The notes under the pieces: generated by a model
What the model saw: only the letters and a program-made list of their open reading frames with translations
The model's database searches: none
Told to the model about the DNA's origin: nothing
Assembly: GCA_029555205.1 (NCBI GenBank)
Contig: JAKPTB010000028.1
Coordinates: 1 to 41,536 of the forward strand
Origin: Bacillota bacterium
GTDB lineage: Bacteria; Bacillota; Desulfotomaculia; Desulfotomaculales; Pelotomaculaceae
Length of the DNA stretch: 41,536 bases
Direction of reading: 5' to 3'
Shown here: piece after piece, positions 8,088 through 15,574 of the stretch
How the letters are laid out: the number at the start of each line of letters is the position of its first letter
Position numbering within the stretch: the stretch's first letter is position 1
Position numbers and translations under genes: made by a program

Positions 8088-9221
8088 GTGGAACCTTTAA
8101 AGGTACTGCATATTATCGGCGGCGGGGAGTTTGGCGGCGCTGAAAGACATATTTTAAATCTATCCGGGGCTCTGGATACCAAAGCGGTGGAGATCACCGT
8201 TTGCTGTCTTTTTAATGAGCCCTTTGCAGAGATAGCTGCCAGTGCGGGAATAAGGTGTCTGGCTTTGCCGATGCGGCACAAAGCTGATTTTGGCGTAGCT
8301 GGAAAACTGGCGGCGCTGATCCGGAACAACGGCTTTGAGTTGGTCCATACCCATGGTGTCCGGGCCAACCTTCTGGGCAGGCTGGCTTCCCGGCAGGCCG
8401 GCAAAAGAAAAGTGATCACTACGGTACACAGCCTTTTGGAGAAGGATTACCCGGGTTTCTTTTACCGCCTGGGCAACAGCCTGGCGGAAAGGCTCACCCG
8501 GAGTCTGACGGATCATTTTATCACTGTTTCCGGGGAATTAAAGGAAAAGCTGGTTTCCCAGGGAGTACCGGAGGAGAAGATAACAGTAATTTACAACGGT
8601 ATTGTCATTGAAGAATTCAACCCTGCCCGGAAAGCCGGTAATACCCGCAGAAAATATGGTCTGGACGCCTCAGCGCCCCTGGTGGGTATCGTCGCGCGCC
8701 TGCATCCGGTCAAAGGCCACCGGTTTTTCCTGGAGGCGGCCCGGGAAGTGCTTCAGCAGCGCCCGGACGTCCGGTTCCTGGTTATCGGTGACGGGCCGCT
8801 GCGCTCTTCCCTGGAGGAACTGGCCGCACAACTGGGGATTGCCGGCCAGGTTATCTTTACCGGGTTTGTTGAGGATATTCCTGCCATCATGAGTGAACTT
8901 GAACTGCTGGTCATCTCTTCCCTGTGGGAAGGTTTCGGACTGACGGCCGTTGAAGCCATGGCCCTCGGTGTGCCCGTGGTATCCTCGGAGGCAGGCGGCC
9001 TGCCTGAAGTGGTCCTGCACGGTGAGACCGGCTTGCTGGTGCCGCCGGCCAATTCCGCGGCCCTGGCCAGGGGAATTATCTGGATGCTGGACCACCCGGA
9101 GGCAGTTGTTGAAATGACCAAAAGAGCCGGCGCAGCGGTGCGGGAAAGCTTTACCGCTGCTGCTATGGCGCGGCGCACTGAGGAATTATACCGCCGCCTG
9201 GGGGGGTGGCGCCGCTCATGA
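8088..9221 (+). CDS. Glycosyltransferase family 4 (GT-B fold)
   Basis: 377 residues. The N-terminal acceptor domain opens with VLHIIGGGEFGGAERHILNL, the usual GT4 glycine loop. The C-terminal donor domain contains VGIVARLHPVKGHRFFLEA and the E-x7-E signature EGFGLTAVEAMALGVPVV, which grips the nucleotide sugar. It probably adds one sugar to a lipid-linked surface glycan on the cytoplasmic side. The start is GTG with GGGGAGG upstream. The stop overlaps the next start by four bases (ATGA), so the two are translationally coupled. Donor and acceptor cannot be read from sequence. Confidence 0.9.
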   Translation: MEPLKVLHIIGGGEFGGAERHILNLSGALDTKAVEITVCCLFNEPFAEIAASAGIRCLALPMRHKADFGVAGKLAALIRNNGFELVHTHGVRANLLGRLASRQAGKRKVITTVHSLLEKDYPGFFYRLGNSLAERLTRSLTDHFITVSGELKEKLVSQGVPEEKITVIYNGIVIEEFNPARKAGNTRRKYGLDASAPLVGIVARLHPVKGHRFFLEAAREVLQQRPDVRFLVIGDGPLRSSLEELAAQLGIAGQVIFTGFVEDIPAIMSELELLVISSLWEGFGLTAVEAMALGVPVVSSEAGGLPEVVLHGETGLLVPPANSAALARGIIWMLDHPEAVVEMTKRAGAAVRESFTAAAMARRTEELYRRLGGWRRS

Positions 9222-10378
9222 AGGGAGAATCCATTCTCTGCCTGGCGGCAGCCAACTGGGCAGGCATGTGGGCCAGGGCTCAGCAGTTTATGACAATTTT
9301 CGCCCGGCATGGCAACCGGGTGCTTTATGTGGACCCGCCTGTGACCTACCTCTCCCCTTTGAAAAACCCTTCCTTGCGGGGACAGGCTGCTGACCGCCTG
9401 CGCCGGGTGGACGAGAGGATCTGGGTTTACTCGCCGCCGGTATTCCTGCCCTTCGGCAATATCTACCGTTCAATCAACCGCATCAATCAGAGAATCCTTG
9501 GGGCAGGCTTGCGCAGGGTATACAGGCAACTGGGCTGGGAACCCACCATCTGCTGGACCTACCTGCCCAATACAATTGATCTGCGCCTGCAGCCGGACCC
9601 GTTCCTGGTGTACGACTGCGCCGACGAGCATACAGCCTTTCCCGGGCTGATCCGCAAGGAAACCGTGGCCCGGATGGAACAGGAGCTGTTCAGCTGCGCC
9701 GGATTATCCCTGACCAGCGCCAGGGAGCTTTTCCTGCGGAAAAAGGATCTGGCCCCGGATCTCCAGGTGGTGCTCAACGGGGCCGATGTGGAGCACTTTC
9801 GCAGGGCTCTGGACCCCGGACTGGCTGTAGCTCCTGAGCTGGCCCCTTTGCCCCGGCCGGTGATCGGCTACATCGGGGCGGTGAGCCCCTGGCTGGATCA
9901 GGATTTACTGGCTGCCGCAGCCCGTGCCCACCCGGACTGGACGCTGGTTTTAATCGGGCCGGTTGATACGGACACCAGCACCCTGGCGGGATTTCCCAAC
10001 ATCCACCTGCTGGGACACAGGGATTACCACCTGCTGCCGTCTTACCTGAAAGGGTTCGACGCCACCGTGATTCCCTTCCGGGTCAACGAACTCACCCGGG
10101 GCGTCAACCCCGTTAAGCTTTACGAATATCTTGCTGCCGGCAAGCCGGTGGTTTCCTCCGATCTTCCCGAGGTGCGGGCCTTCGGGGAGATGGTAGCCCT
10201 GGCCGGCACTCCGGTTGAATTTGTGCAAAGGCTGGAAGAGGAACTAAGGGGAGACTCGCCGGAAAAAGCTGCGGCGCGCCTGGAAATGGCCGGGCGGCAC
10301 TCTTGGGAGGCCAGGGCCGGCGCCGTGGAGGAATTAATCAAGGGCCGCCGGGGCCGGGCAGGCCGGAAGGATAGCTAG
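9218..10378 (+). CDS. GT-B glycosyltransferase, TuaH-like
   Basis: 386 residues from ATG 9218, which overlaps the previous stop as ATGA. An upstream in-frame GTG at 9206 is less likely. The N-terminal half contains ILCLAAANWAGMWARAQQFM and VLYVDPP. The middle has LVYDCADEHTAFPG, the DxxD/E pattern typical of the TuaH-like group of GT1/GT4 enzymes. The donor domain has VIGYIGAVSPWLDQDLL and GVNPVKLYEYLAAGKPVVSS. It is probably a surface-glycan glycosyltransferase working with its upstream partner. TuaH acts in teichuronic acid synthesis in Bacillus; substrate transfer to this protein is only a guess. Confidence 0.85.
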   Translation: MKGESILCLAAANWAGMWARAQQFMTIFARHGNRVLYVDPPVTYLSPLKNPSLRGQAADRLRRVDERIWVYSPPVFLPFGNIYRSINRINQRILGAGLRRVYRQLGWEPTICWTYLPNTIDLRLQPDPFLVYDCADEHTAFPGLIRKETVARMEQELFSCAGLSLTSARELFLRKKDLAPDLQVVLNGADVEHFRRALDPGLAVAPELAPLPRPVIGYIGAVSPWLDQDLLAAAARAHPDWTLVLIGPVDTDTSTLAGFPNIHLLGHRDYHLLPSYLKGFDATVIPFRVNELTRGVNPVKLYEYLAAGKPVVSSDLPEVRAFGEMVALAGTPVEFVQRLEEELRGDSPEKAAARLEMAGRHSWEARAGAVEELIKGRRGRAGRKDS

Positions 10379-10416
10379 GAAAGAAGTTCGCCAGGTGCCC
10401 GGCTAGCGGCGCCAAT

Positions 10417-10446
10417 AAAAAAGCAGGCCCCTGGGCCCGCCTTTTC
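10417..10446. terminator. Bidirectional terminator between convergent genes
   Basis: GCAGGCCC (10423-10430) pairs with GGGCCCGC (10433-10440) with one A/C mismatch. TTTT follows on the plus strand, and AAAAAA precedes it (T6 on the minus strand). It serves both the TuaH-like gene and the DUF4330 gene. Confidence 0.75.
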
Positions 10447-10526
10447 TGATTGTTCCTGCACCATGCCTGGTGGTTTGTGATGTGGTTTATGCCTGGCTAA
10501 AATCAGTCAGGGCTATCTCTTAACTC

Positions 10527-11006
10527 TTACTCAACGACCACGTCCAGGATCATGCCCTTGAAGTCGTAAGTCAGGGATTTAATATAGTAATCCTTGCTGC
10601 TCCTGATTTCCTGGCCGCCAAGGTTGATCACGCCTCCGGAGATAACTGTTTTCCCCTCCACCACAACAATTAAATCTTTTAGATAGGGGTCATAAGCCTC
10701 CACCCGCTGGCCCTGGCTGTCTGTGGTAATCATGAAAGCCGGCCTGATTTCGATCTCTTTGATGACCACGTCGGTAAAACTGGAACCGGAAACCATTCTG
10801 TCACCCACCTTGATGCCTGTAAGCATCTCCGGCCGGAGCGCGGGGGCCAGCACTGTTGCCCGGACTGTCCTGGCAGTATCGCTGCCCTTCTGCCCTTTTA
10901 TTTTATAGGCAGCGCCCCCGATTACCAGAAGTATTGCCAGAAGCACCAGGAGATCTACGATATTGATCAGCCCAAAAAGCTTTCCTTTTTCGTCAATTAC
11001 TCTCAT
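10527..11006 (-). CDS. DUF4330 family membrane-anchored protein
   Basis: 159 residues on the minus strand. The start MRVIDEKGKLFGLINIVDLL is the family signature, followed by one membrane helix (about 16-36). The extracytoplasmic part contains ATVLAPALRPEMLTGIKVGDR, SFTDVVIKEIEIRPA and DLIVVVEGKTVISGG. DUF4330 proteins are known from Firmicutes and cyanobacteria and often sit near cell-surface glycan genes; their function is unknown. The start is ATG with AAAGGGGG upstream. It converges on the glycosyltransferase pair. Confidence 0.85.
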   Translation of the reverse strand: MRVIDEKGKLFGLINIVDLLVLLAILLVIGGAAYKIKGQKGSDTARTVRATVLAPALRPEMLTGIKVGDRMVSGSSFTDVVIKEIEIRPAFMITTDSQGQRVEAYDPYLKDLIVVVEGKTVISGGVINLGGQEIRSSKDYYIKSLTYDFKGMILDVVVE

Positions 11007-11230
11007 GCCCGTCCCCCTTTAAACATCCTTATAACAATATAAATCAATTTACCCTATATTTCAACTTGAAGTTGCTGTGGCCAGGGGAACTGGTTTAAAT
11101 CCCTGCCTGGAGTCAGATATTTTTTTCTGGGCCTGGAAATGACTTCTTCTTCTATGAATTTAAGTCTATAATAAGATTCAGATAGAAGCGGATCCTGTTT
11201 ATAAAATGATTTAGAGTTTAAGGAGGAACT

Positions 11231-11659
11231 ATGGTACTGGATAACAATCAGATCCGGGAAATAATACCCCACCGCTACCCTTTTTTACTGGTGGACCGGA
11301 TCATCTCCGTGGAGGACGGGCGCAAAGCTGTGGGGCTTAAAAATGTCAGCGCCAATGAGCCATTTTTTCAGGGGCATTTTCCAGACTACCCGGTTATGCC
11401 CGGGGTATTGATCATTGAAGCCATGGCCCAGGTAGGAGCAGTGGCGATTTTAAAGATGCCGGAGTTTGCAGGGAAGATTGCCCTTTTTGCCGGGATCGAC
11501 AAGGCCCGTTTCCGGAGGCAGGTGTTTCCCGGTGATCAACTCCGGATTGAAGTCGAGCTTATGAAGTTGCGCGGCCGCGTCGGAAAGAGTTCCTGTACTG
11601 CTTATGTGGGTGAGGAGGTTGCTGCCGAGGCCCAGTTGATGTTTGCGATTCAAGAATAA
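11231..11659 (+). CDS. fabZ: 3-hydroxyacyl-ACP dehydratase FabZ
   Basis: 142 residues, the normal length. FabZ removes water from beta-hydroxyacyl-ACP in type II fatty acid synthesis in the cytosol. The hot-dog fold begins with [17 protein letters not shown]. The catalytic pair is His49 (in [12 protein letters not shown]) and Glu63 (in [10 protein letters not shown]), both at the canonical positions. The start is ATG with AAGGAGG upstream (11219-11225). It appears to be monocistronic and lies apart from other fab genes, between a DUF4330 gene and the tagO-type gene. A TATAAT at 11167-11172 is a possible -10. Confidence 0.95.
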   Translation: MVLDNNQIREIIPHRYPFLLVDRIISVEDGRKAVGLKNVSANEPFFQGHFPDYPVMPGVLIIEAMAQVGAVAILKMPEFAGKIALFAGIDKARFRRQVFPGDQLRIEVELMKLRGRVGKSSCTAYVGEEVAAEAQLMFAIQE

Positions 11660-11776
11660 TCTAAATTAATTTGACGAAATTACGACTTACAAAGAGTAAT
11701 ATGGCGTTATTTTGTTTTAATTGCTACTTAATTAACGATTTAGCCTGAAACAAGCTCCTTTTGCTTATTGTAACCT

Positions 11777-11807
11777 TTGACCGGACTGCGATACAATAAG
11801 CTATAGT
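11777..11807 (+). promoter_or_regulatory. Candidate promoter for the tagO-type gene
   Basis: TTGACC (11777-11782), 19-base spacer, TATAGT (11802-11807), about 37 bases before the start. An overlapping alternative is TTGTAA (11768-11773), 18 bases, TACAAT (11792-11797). Confidence 0.4.
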
Positions 11808-11843
11808 ATCTTTGTTTGTATTTGCTTTTCTGGAGGGTTGTGT

Positions 11844-12935
11844 GTGGAGATGCCGATAATAGCTGTACTGCTGGCCTTCGGGTTAGCCCTGCTAATAACC
11901 CCGCTGGTCAGAAAATGGGCTTTCAAGTGCGGCGCCCTGGACCGGCCCAACCAGAGAAAACTACATCATAAGGTAATGCCCAGGCTGGGCGGCTTAGCTA
12001 TTTTTATCAGTTTTCTAACAGCTGTCCTGATTACCCGGGAAATTACCTTACAGGTAGCAGGCCTCCTCACAGGTGGCTTTTTAATCGTTCTGCTGGGTTT
12101 TCTGGACGACACCCGGGGGGTTTCTCCCAGGGTCAAGCTGGCCGGCCAGGTGGTTGCCGCCTGTGCTGTAATACCATTTGGCTTGGAAGTGAACTTCTTA
12201 ACGAACCCCTTATCGGGTGAACCTCTCTTGCTGGGGTTTTTAAGTATTCCTGTAACTGTTCTTTGGATTGTATCCGTCACCAATGCGGTGAACCTTATTG
12301 ACGGTTTGGACGGGCTGGCCAGCGGAATTACCTGCATCGCCTCTTTGACTCTGGCCGCCGTGGTCTGCATTGAGATGTATCAGTCAGTTAGTTCGCCAGC
12401 CCAGTGGGAGGCTGTTGTTCTGGCCCTGATTCTGGCGGCCGCAGTTCTGGGCTTTTTGCGTTACAATTTTTATCCCGCCAAGATTTTTTTGGGGGACACC
12501 GGCTCAATGTTTCTCGGTTTCAGTGTTGCCGTCCTGTCTATTATGGGGCTGGCCAAAAGCGCCACCTTTATTTCTGTGATTATACCCATTGTTATTCTGG
12601 GTATCCCCTTGCTGGACACGGTCTTTGCCATTTTAAGGCGCTACCTGGGGCAAAAGCCCATCTTCCAGCCGGACCGGGAGCACCTCCATCACCGGCTGAT
12701 CCAGATGGGAATGAGCCACCGCCAGGCTGTTTTGAGTATTTACGGAGTCAGCCTTGTTCTTGGCTTGAGCGCCATTGTTTTGACCCTGATGACAACCAAA
12801 CAGGCCGCCATTTTCCTGGTGGTTTTATCCACAATTGTCCTGGTGGCCGCAAACAAGATCGGGGTTACCCGGGCCGGCAGCCGGGCTCCGTATTTAACAC
12901 ACCCGAATAAACAGCAGCGGTCCTCACGCATGTAG
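11844..12935 (+). CDS. tagO: Undecaprenyl-phosphate sugar-1-phosphate transferase (TagO/WecA type)
   Basis: 363 residues with about ten or eleven membrane helices. It starts wall-polymer assembly by moving GlcNAc-1-P from UDP-GlcNAc to undecaprenyl phosphate. Visible motifs are LGFLDDTRGVSPRVK (the Asp pair), NAVNLIDGLDGLASG, FLGDTGSMFLGF and the cytoplasmic HLHHRLIQMG of the WecA/TagO branch; MraY differs at the last. The start is GTG 11844, six bases after GGAGGG; the earlier TTG touches that site. A hairpin overlaps the stop codon. The TagA-type enzyme at 1908 would use its product. Confidence 0.92.
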   Translation: MEMPIIAVLLAFGLALLITPLVRKWAFKCGALDRPNQRKLHHKVMPRLGGLAIFISFLTAVLITREITLQVAGLLTGGFLIVLLGFLDDTRGVSPRVKLAGQVVAACAVIPFGLEVNFLTNPLSGEPLLLGFLSIPVTVLWIVSVTNAVNLIDGLDGLASGITCIASLTLAAVVCIEMYQSVSSPAQWEAVVLALILAAAVLGFLRYNFYPAKIFLGDTGSMFLGFSVAVLSIMGLAKSATFISVIIPIVILGIPLLDTVFAILRRYLGQKPIFQPDREHLHHRLIQMGMSHRQAVLSIYGVSLVLGLSAIVLTLMTTKQAAIFLVVLSTIVLVAANKIGVTRAGSRAPYLTHPNKQQRSSRM

Positions 12936-12945
12936 GACCGCTGTT
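12910..12945 (+). terminator. Hairpin overlapping the tagO stop codon
   Basis: AACAGC-AG-CGGTCCT (12910-12924) pairs with AGGACCGCTGTT (12934-12945), a 12-bp stem with a small bulge. The stop codon TAG (12933-12935) lies at the loop/right-arm junction. There is only a weak downstream T run (GCATTTTG), so this may be a weak terminator or a stabilising element. Confidence 0.5.
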
Positions 12946-13017
12946 AACATGTTGGGGCATTTTGTCGTAATCCCGGAGAAAGAAATGAGGAGAAATATAG
13001 TAATTGGAGGTTTTTTG

Positions 13018-13899
13018 ATGAAAAAAATCAGAAAGGCGGTAATTCCGGCAGCGGGGCGGGGACTGCGCTTTTTACCGGCCACCAAGGCCCAGCCCAAGGA
13101 GATGCTTCCCATTGTAGATAAGCCGGCTATTCAATACATAATCGAAGAGACCCTTGACTCGGGGATTGAGGATATTCTGATTATAACGGGGCAGAACAAG
13201 CGGTCCATTGAAGATCATTTTGACAAATCCGTGGAACTGGAAAAAATATTAAAAGAACAGGGTAAGCTAAACCTGCTGGCGGAGGTGCAGAAAACCGGCC
13301 GGCTGGCGGATCTGTATTATGTCCGTCAAAAAGAACCCCTCGGCCTCGGGCACGCCGTCTACTGCGCCAGACAGTTCATCGGAAACGAGCCCTTTGCGGT
13401 GCTCCTGGGAGATGATCTTGTGCGGGGTACAACGCCCTGTTTAAAACAACTGCTGGATTTGTACGAAAAAGTTCAGTCTTCGGTAATCGCCGTGATGGAA
13501 GTGCCCCGGGAGCATGTCAACAAGTACGGAATCCTGGATGCGGTGGAAGAAAGCCCGGGCGTATACAGGGTTAAGGACCTGGTGGAAAAACCCCCGGTAG
13601 AAAGTGCGCCCTCCCGTCTGGCGATCATGGGCCGTTACATCATAGAACCACGCATCTTTTCCATCCTGGCTGAAACCGGACCCGGCGCCGGCGGGGAAAT
13701 TCAGCTTACAGACGCCCTGCGGCAATTGTGCCGGGAGCAGGCCGTATACGGCCTGGCTTTCCAGGGGAAGCGCTACGATGTGGGGGACAAATTGGGCTAC
13801 CTTCAGGCCACGGTGGAATTTGCCCTGGCCCGGCCGGACCTTGCTGAAGGATTTCGGGAGTACCTGCGCTCTGTTTGTCAGGAACTTTTCCAGGGTTAA
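13018..13899 (+). CDS. galU: UTP-glucose-1-phosphate uridylyltransferase GalU
   Basis: 293 residues. GalU makes UDP-glucose from UTP and glucose-1-phosphate for glycan and glycolipid synthesis. The nucleotide-binding start is AVIPAAGRGLRFLPATKA, with PKEMLPIVDKPAIQYIIEE next. FAVLLGDDLV (metal/nucleotide site), KYGILDAV and GGEIQLTDAL are also typical. ATG 13018 is chosen because GGAGG (13006-13010) precedes it by seven bases and the protein then has the family's usual beginning; an upstream in-frame ATG at 12949 would add an unlikely 23 residues. It probably supplies the epimerase gene that follows 56 bases later. Confidence 0.95.
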   Translation: MKKIRKAVIPAAGRGLRFLPATKAQPKEMLPIVDKPAIQYIIEETLDSGIEDILIITGQNKRSIEDHFDKSVELEKILKEQGKLNLLAEVQKTGRLADLYYVRQKEPLGLGHAVYCARQFIGNEPFAVLLGDDLVRGTTPCLKQLLDLYEKVQSSVIAVMEVPREHVNKYGILDAVEESPGVYRVKDLVEKPPVESAPSRLAIMGRYIIEPRIFSILAETGPGAGGEIQLTDALRQLCREQAVYGLAFQGKRYDVGDKLGYLQATVEFALARPDLAEGFREYLRSVCQELFQG

Positions 13900-13955
13900 A
13901 TTTACAAGTAGCTTTGCCTGAATTAAACAAGTGTTTTTCTTGAGGGGGCATCCCA

Positions 13956-14909
13956 TTGAAGGTTATGGTCACAGGGGGAGGCGGGTTTATCGGTTCCCAT
14001 GTTGTAGACATGCTTGTTTCCGCAGGCTATCGCGTTTCGGTGGTGGACGATCTCTCTACGGGCCGTTTTGAGAATATCAACCCAAGAGTTAACTTTTACC
14101 GGGTAAAAATTGAAGGCGATGATTTCGGCCGGGTTGTTGAGCGGGAGCGGCCGGATGCAGTGATTCATCACGCCGCCCAGGTGGATGTTACGTGCTCCCT
14201 GCAGGAACCCCTCAAGGATGCCGGGATAAACATCCTTGGCACCCTCAACCTCCTGGAGAACTGCCGGCGTTACCGGGTGGGCAAAGTTATCTATGCTTCA
14301 TCGGCGGCGGTATACGGAAGCCCGGCTTACCTGCCCGTGGACGAGGCCCACCCTGTGGCGCCCCAGTCCCACTACGGCGTTTCCAAGCATACAGTGGAGC
14401 ATTACCTGCGGATTTATCAAGAGATTTATGGACTCCGCTATACAGTCTTACGCTATTCTAATGTTTTCGGTCCCCGCCAGGACGCCGCCGGTGAGGGCGG
14501 GGTGGTGGCCATTTTTATCGATCGCCTGCTGAAAGGCAAGCGGGTAAGGATCTTTGGCGACGGCCGGCAGACCAGGGACTTCATCTACGCCGGGGACGTG
14601 GCCTGCGCCAACCTTGCTGCGCTGAAGCGGGGTGACGGCAAAATCCTCAACGTGAGTACGGGGATCAGCCTTTCGGTAAAAGACCTGTTTCAGCTTCTGA
14701 AGGGGCTGACCGGCAGTTCCATGGAACCGGAGTACTGCCCGCCCAGACCGGGGGACATCCTGCACAGCTGCCTGGCTAACCACAGGGCCCGGGAGGTGCT
14801 GGGCTGGAGTCCCCGCTGCGCTGTAGAGGAAGGGTTGCGGCAAACCCTGGATTATTATTACAACCATGGCCCGGCTTTGAAGACCGGAGTTCCCGGGGGC
14901 GCCCATTGA
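13956..14909 (+). CDS. NAD-dependent epimerase (UDP-glucose 4-epimerase type)
   Basis: 317 residues, an extended short-chain dehydrogenase. The Rossmann start VMVTGGGGFIGSHVV binds NAD. HHAAQVDVTCSL and the catalytic YGVSK (Y-x3-K) follow, preceded by the SSAAVYG strand with its serine. YSNVFGPRQ and RDFIYAGDVA are typical of the UDP-glucose/UDP-galactose (GalE-like) and UDP-glucuronate epimerase groups. The start is TTG with GAGGGGG eight bases upstream. It follows galU closely and may be co-transcribed, which supports a UDP-hexose substrate; the exact epimer is not certain. Confidence 0.88.
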   Translation: MKVMVTGGGGFIGSHVVDMLVSAGYRVSVVDDLSTGRFENINPRVNFYRVKIEGDDFGRVVERERPDAVIHHAAQVDVTCSLQEPLKDAGINILGTLNLLENCRRYRVGKVIYASSAAVYGSPAYLPVDEAHPVAPQSHYGVSKHTVEHYLRIYQEIYGLRYTVLRYSNVFGPRQDAAGEGGVVAIFIDRLLKGKRVRIFGDGRQTRDFIYAGDVACANLAALKRGDGKILNVSTGISLSVKDLFQLLKGLTGSSMEPEYCPPRPGDILHSCLANHRAREVLGWSPRCAVEEGLRQTLDYYYNHGPALKTGVPGGAH

Positions 14910-15003
14910 ATTATTTGTTCTGCCGTTGCCCGGGTGGAGCAGGGGGACGGGTTCCCGGGCCAGGGCCAGTCCGTATCTATCATAAAAAATGATTACCGGG
15001 AAT

Positions 15004-15037
15004 AAAAATGATTACCGGGTGGTTCCACCCGGTAATC
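15004..15037 (-). terminator. Intrinsic terminator of the 50-residue minus-strand gene
   Basis: A perfect 13-bp stem (15010-15022 with 15025-15037, arm GATTACCGGGTGG). Read on the minus strand it is followed by ATTTTTATT. The outer arm ATGATTACCGGG and its preceding A run are duplicated at 14984-15000, 18 bases away. Confidence 0.8.
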
Positions 15038-15051
15038 CCTATCCCCGCCTT

Positions 15052-15204
15052 TTATAAACTGTCCCGCTCTCCCTGTTTTTTGGGACCGGCCGCCAGAGGC
15101 CCGTGGCCTCCGGGGGAGCGGGCGGGTTCTTTATTCTTTTTTAAATAATCCTCAAACATCTTTTTTCGTTGATCCAGTTTTTTCAAAATACCTGCTTTAT
15201 CCAT
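15052..15204 (-). CDS. 50-residue basic protein of unknown function
   Basis: Below usual ORF size cutoffs, but well supported. The ATG (15202-15204, minus strand) is preceded by AAGGAGGAG with a six-base gap, and the TAA is at 15052-15054. The intrinsic terminator lies 15 bases beyond. The predicted protein starts MDKAGILKKLDQRKKMFEDY, an amphipathic, Lys-rich helix. It then has LKKNKEPARSPGGHGPLAAG and ends in PKKQGERDSL. It has no signal peptide or membrane segment. The size and the basic helix plus Pro/Gly-rich tail could suit a nucleic-acid or ribosome-associated factor, but this is a guess; I do not recognise a family. Confidence 0.7.
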   Translation of the reverse strand: MDKAGILKKLDQRKKMFEDYLKKNKEPARSPGGHGPLAAGPKKQGERDSL

Positions 15205-15269
15205 CAAGTCTCCTCCTTTTCACCATATACCTATTTTTACCATTCAAGGCAGGGGCTAAACGCCATTTG

Positions 15270-15275
15270 TATAAT
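15270..15275 (+). promoter_or_regulatory. -10 box for a structured RNA
   Basis: A perfect TATAAT, directly preceded by TG. The -35 is weak (TTCAAG at 15243-15248, spacing long). Transcription would begin near 15282, at the left arm of the long stem described in the next entry. Confidence 0.5.
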
Positions 15276-15280
15276 TAGCG

Positions 15281-15487
15281 CAGGTGCAGGCAAACTAAGG
15301 GCTGAACCCATGAAGCTCCGGAATAAACCCTGCGGGGGCCGGCCTGTTCCTTGAACCTTCTGCCTGCCCTGGTGCTGCCGGGAACCCCGGCGGTTTAACA
15401 TAGGTAAAGGTGAAGCTGCCCGGGTTCAAGATTCTGTAAATTTTTAGCGCCGGCCCGGGGGTCGCTGCGGGCTGGCGGCTCCTTTTT
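15281..15487 (+). ncRNA. Candidate structured leader or small RNA
   Basis: About 205 bases between a TATAAT and an intrinsic terminator, 88 bases before the phosphohexomutase start. Bases 15281-15292 (CAGGTGCAGGCA) pair with 15361-15371 (TGCCTGCCCTG) in 11 pairs with one bulged T. A tight stem GCCGGG-AAC-CCCGGC lies at 15377-15391. GGGTTCAAG (15422-15430) can pair either with TGAACCC (15303-15309) or with TTGAACC (15351-15357), so rival folds exist. It ends in a GC-rich terminator at 15446-15487. I see local likeness to the c-di-GMP-I (GEMM) consensus (GGCAAAC, AAGCTCCGG, TAAACC) but the fold does not match, so no class is assigned. Confidence 0.5.
15446..15487 (+). terminator. Intrinsic terminator upstream of the phosphohexomutase gene
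   Basis: AGCGCCGGCCCG (from 15446) pairs with CGGGCTGGCGGCT (ending 15480) with one bulge and one mismatch around a roughly ten-base loop. CCTTTTT follows. It lies before, not after, the gene at 15575, as expected for an attenuator or for the end of a stand-alone small RNA. Confidence 0.65.
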
Positions 15488-15574
15488 CAGCAGGGACGTT
15501 TTTACTACATAAAAAAGGAAAAGACCGGGGAATGATGAAATAGAATTTCATTACCAGTTACCGGGAGGTTTACA

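Noticed and set aside
15400..15440. tRNA-like T-arm (GGGTTCAAG) in the structured RNA
   Set aside because: No acceptor, D or anticodon arms can be formed around it.
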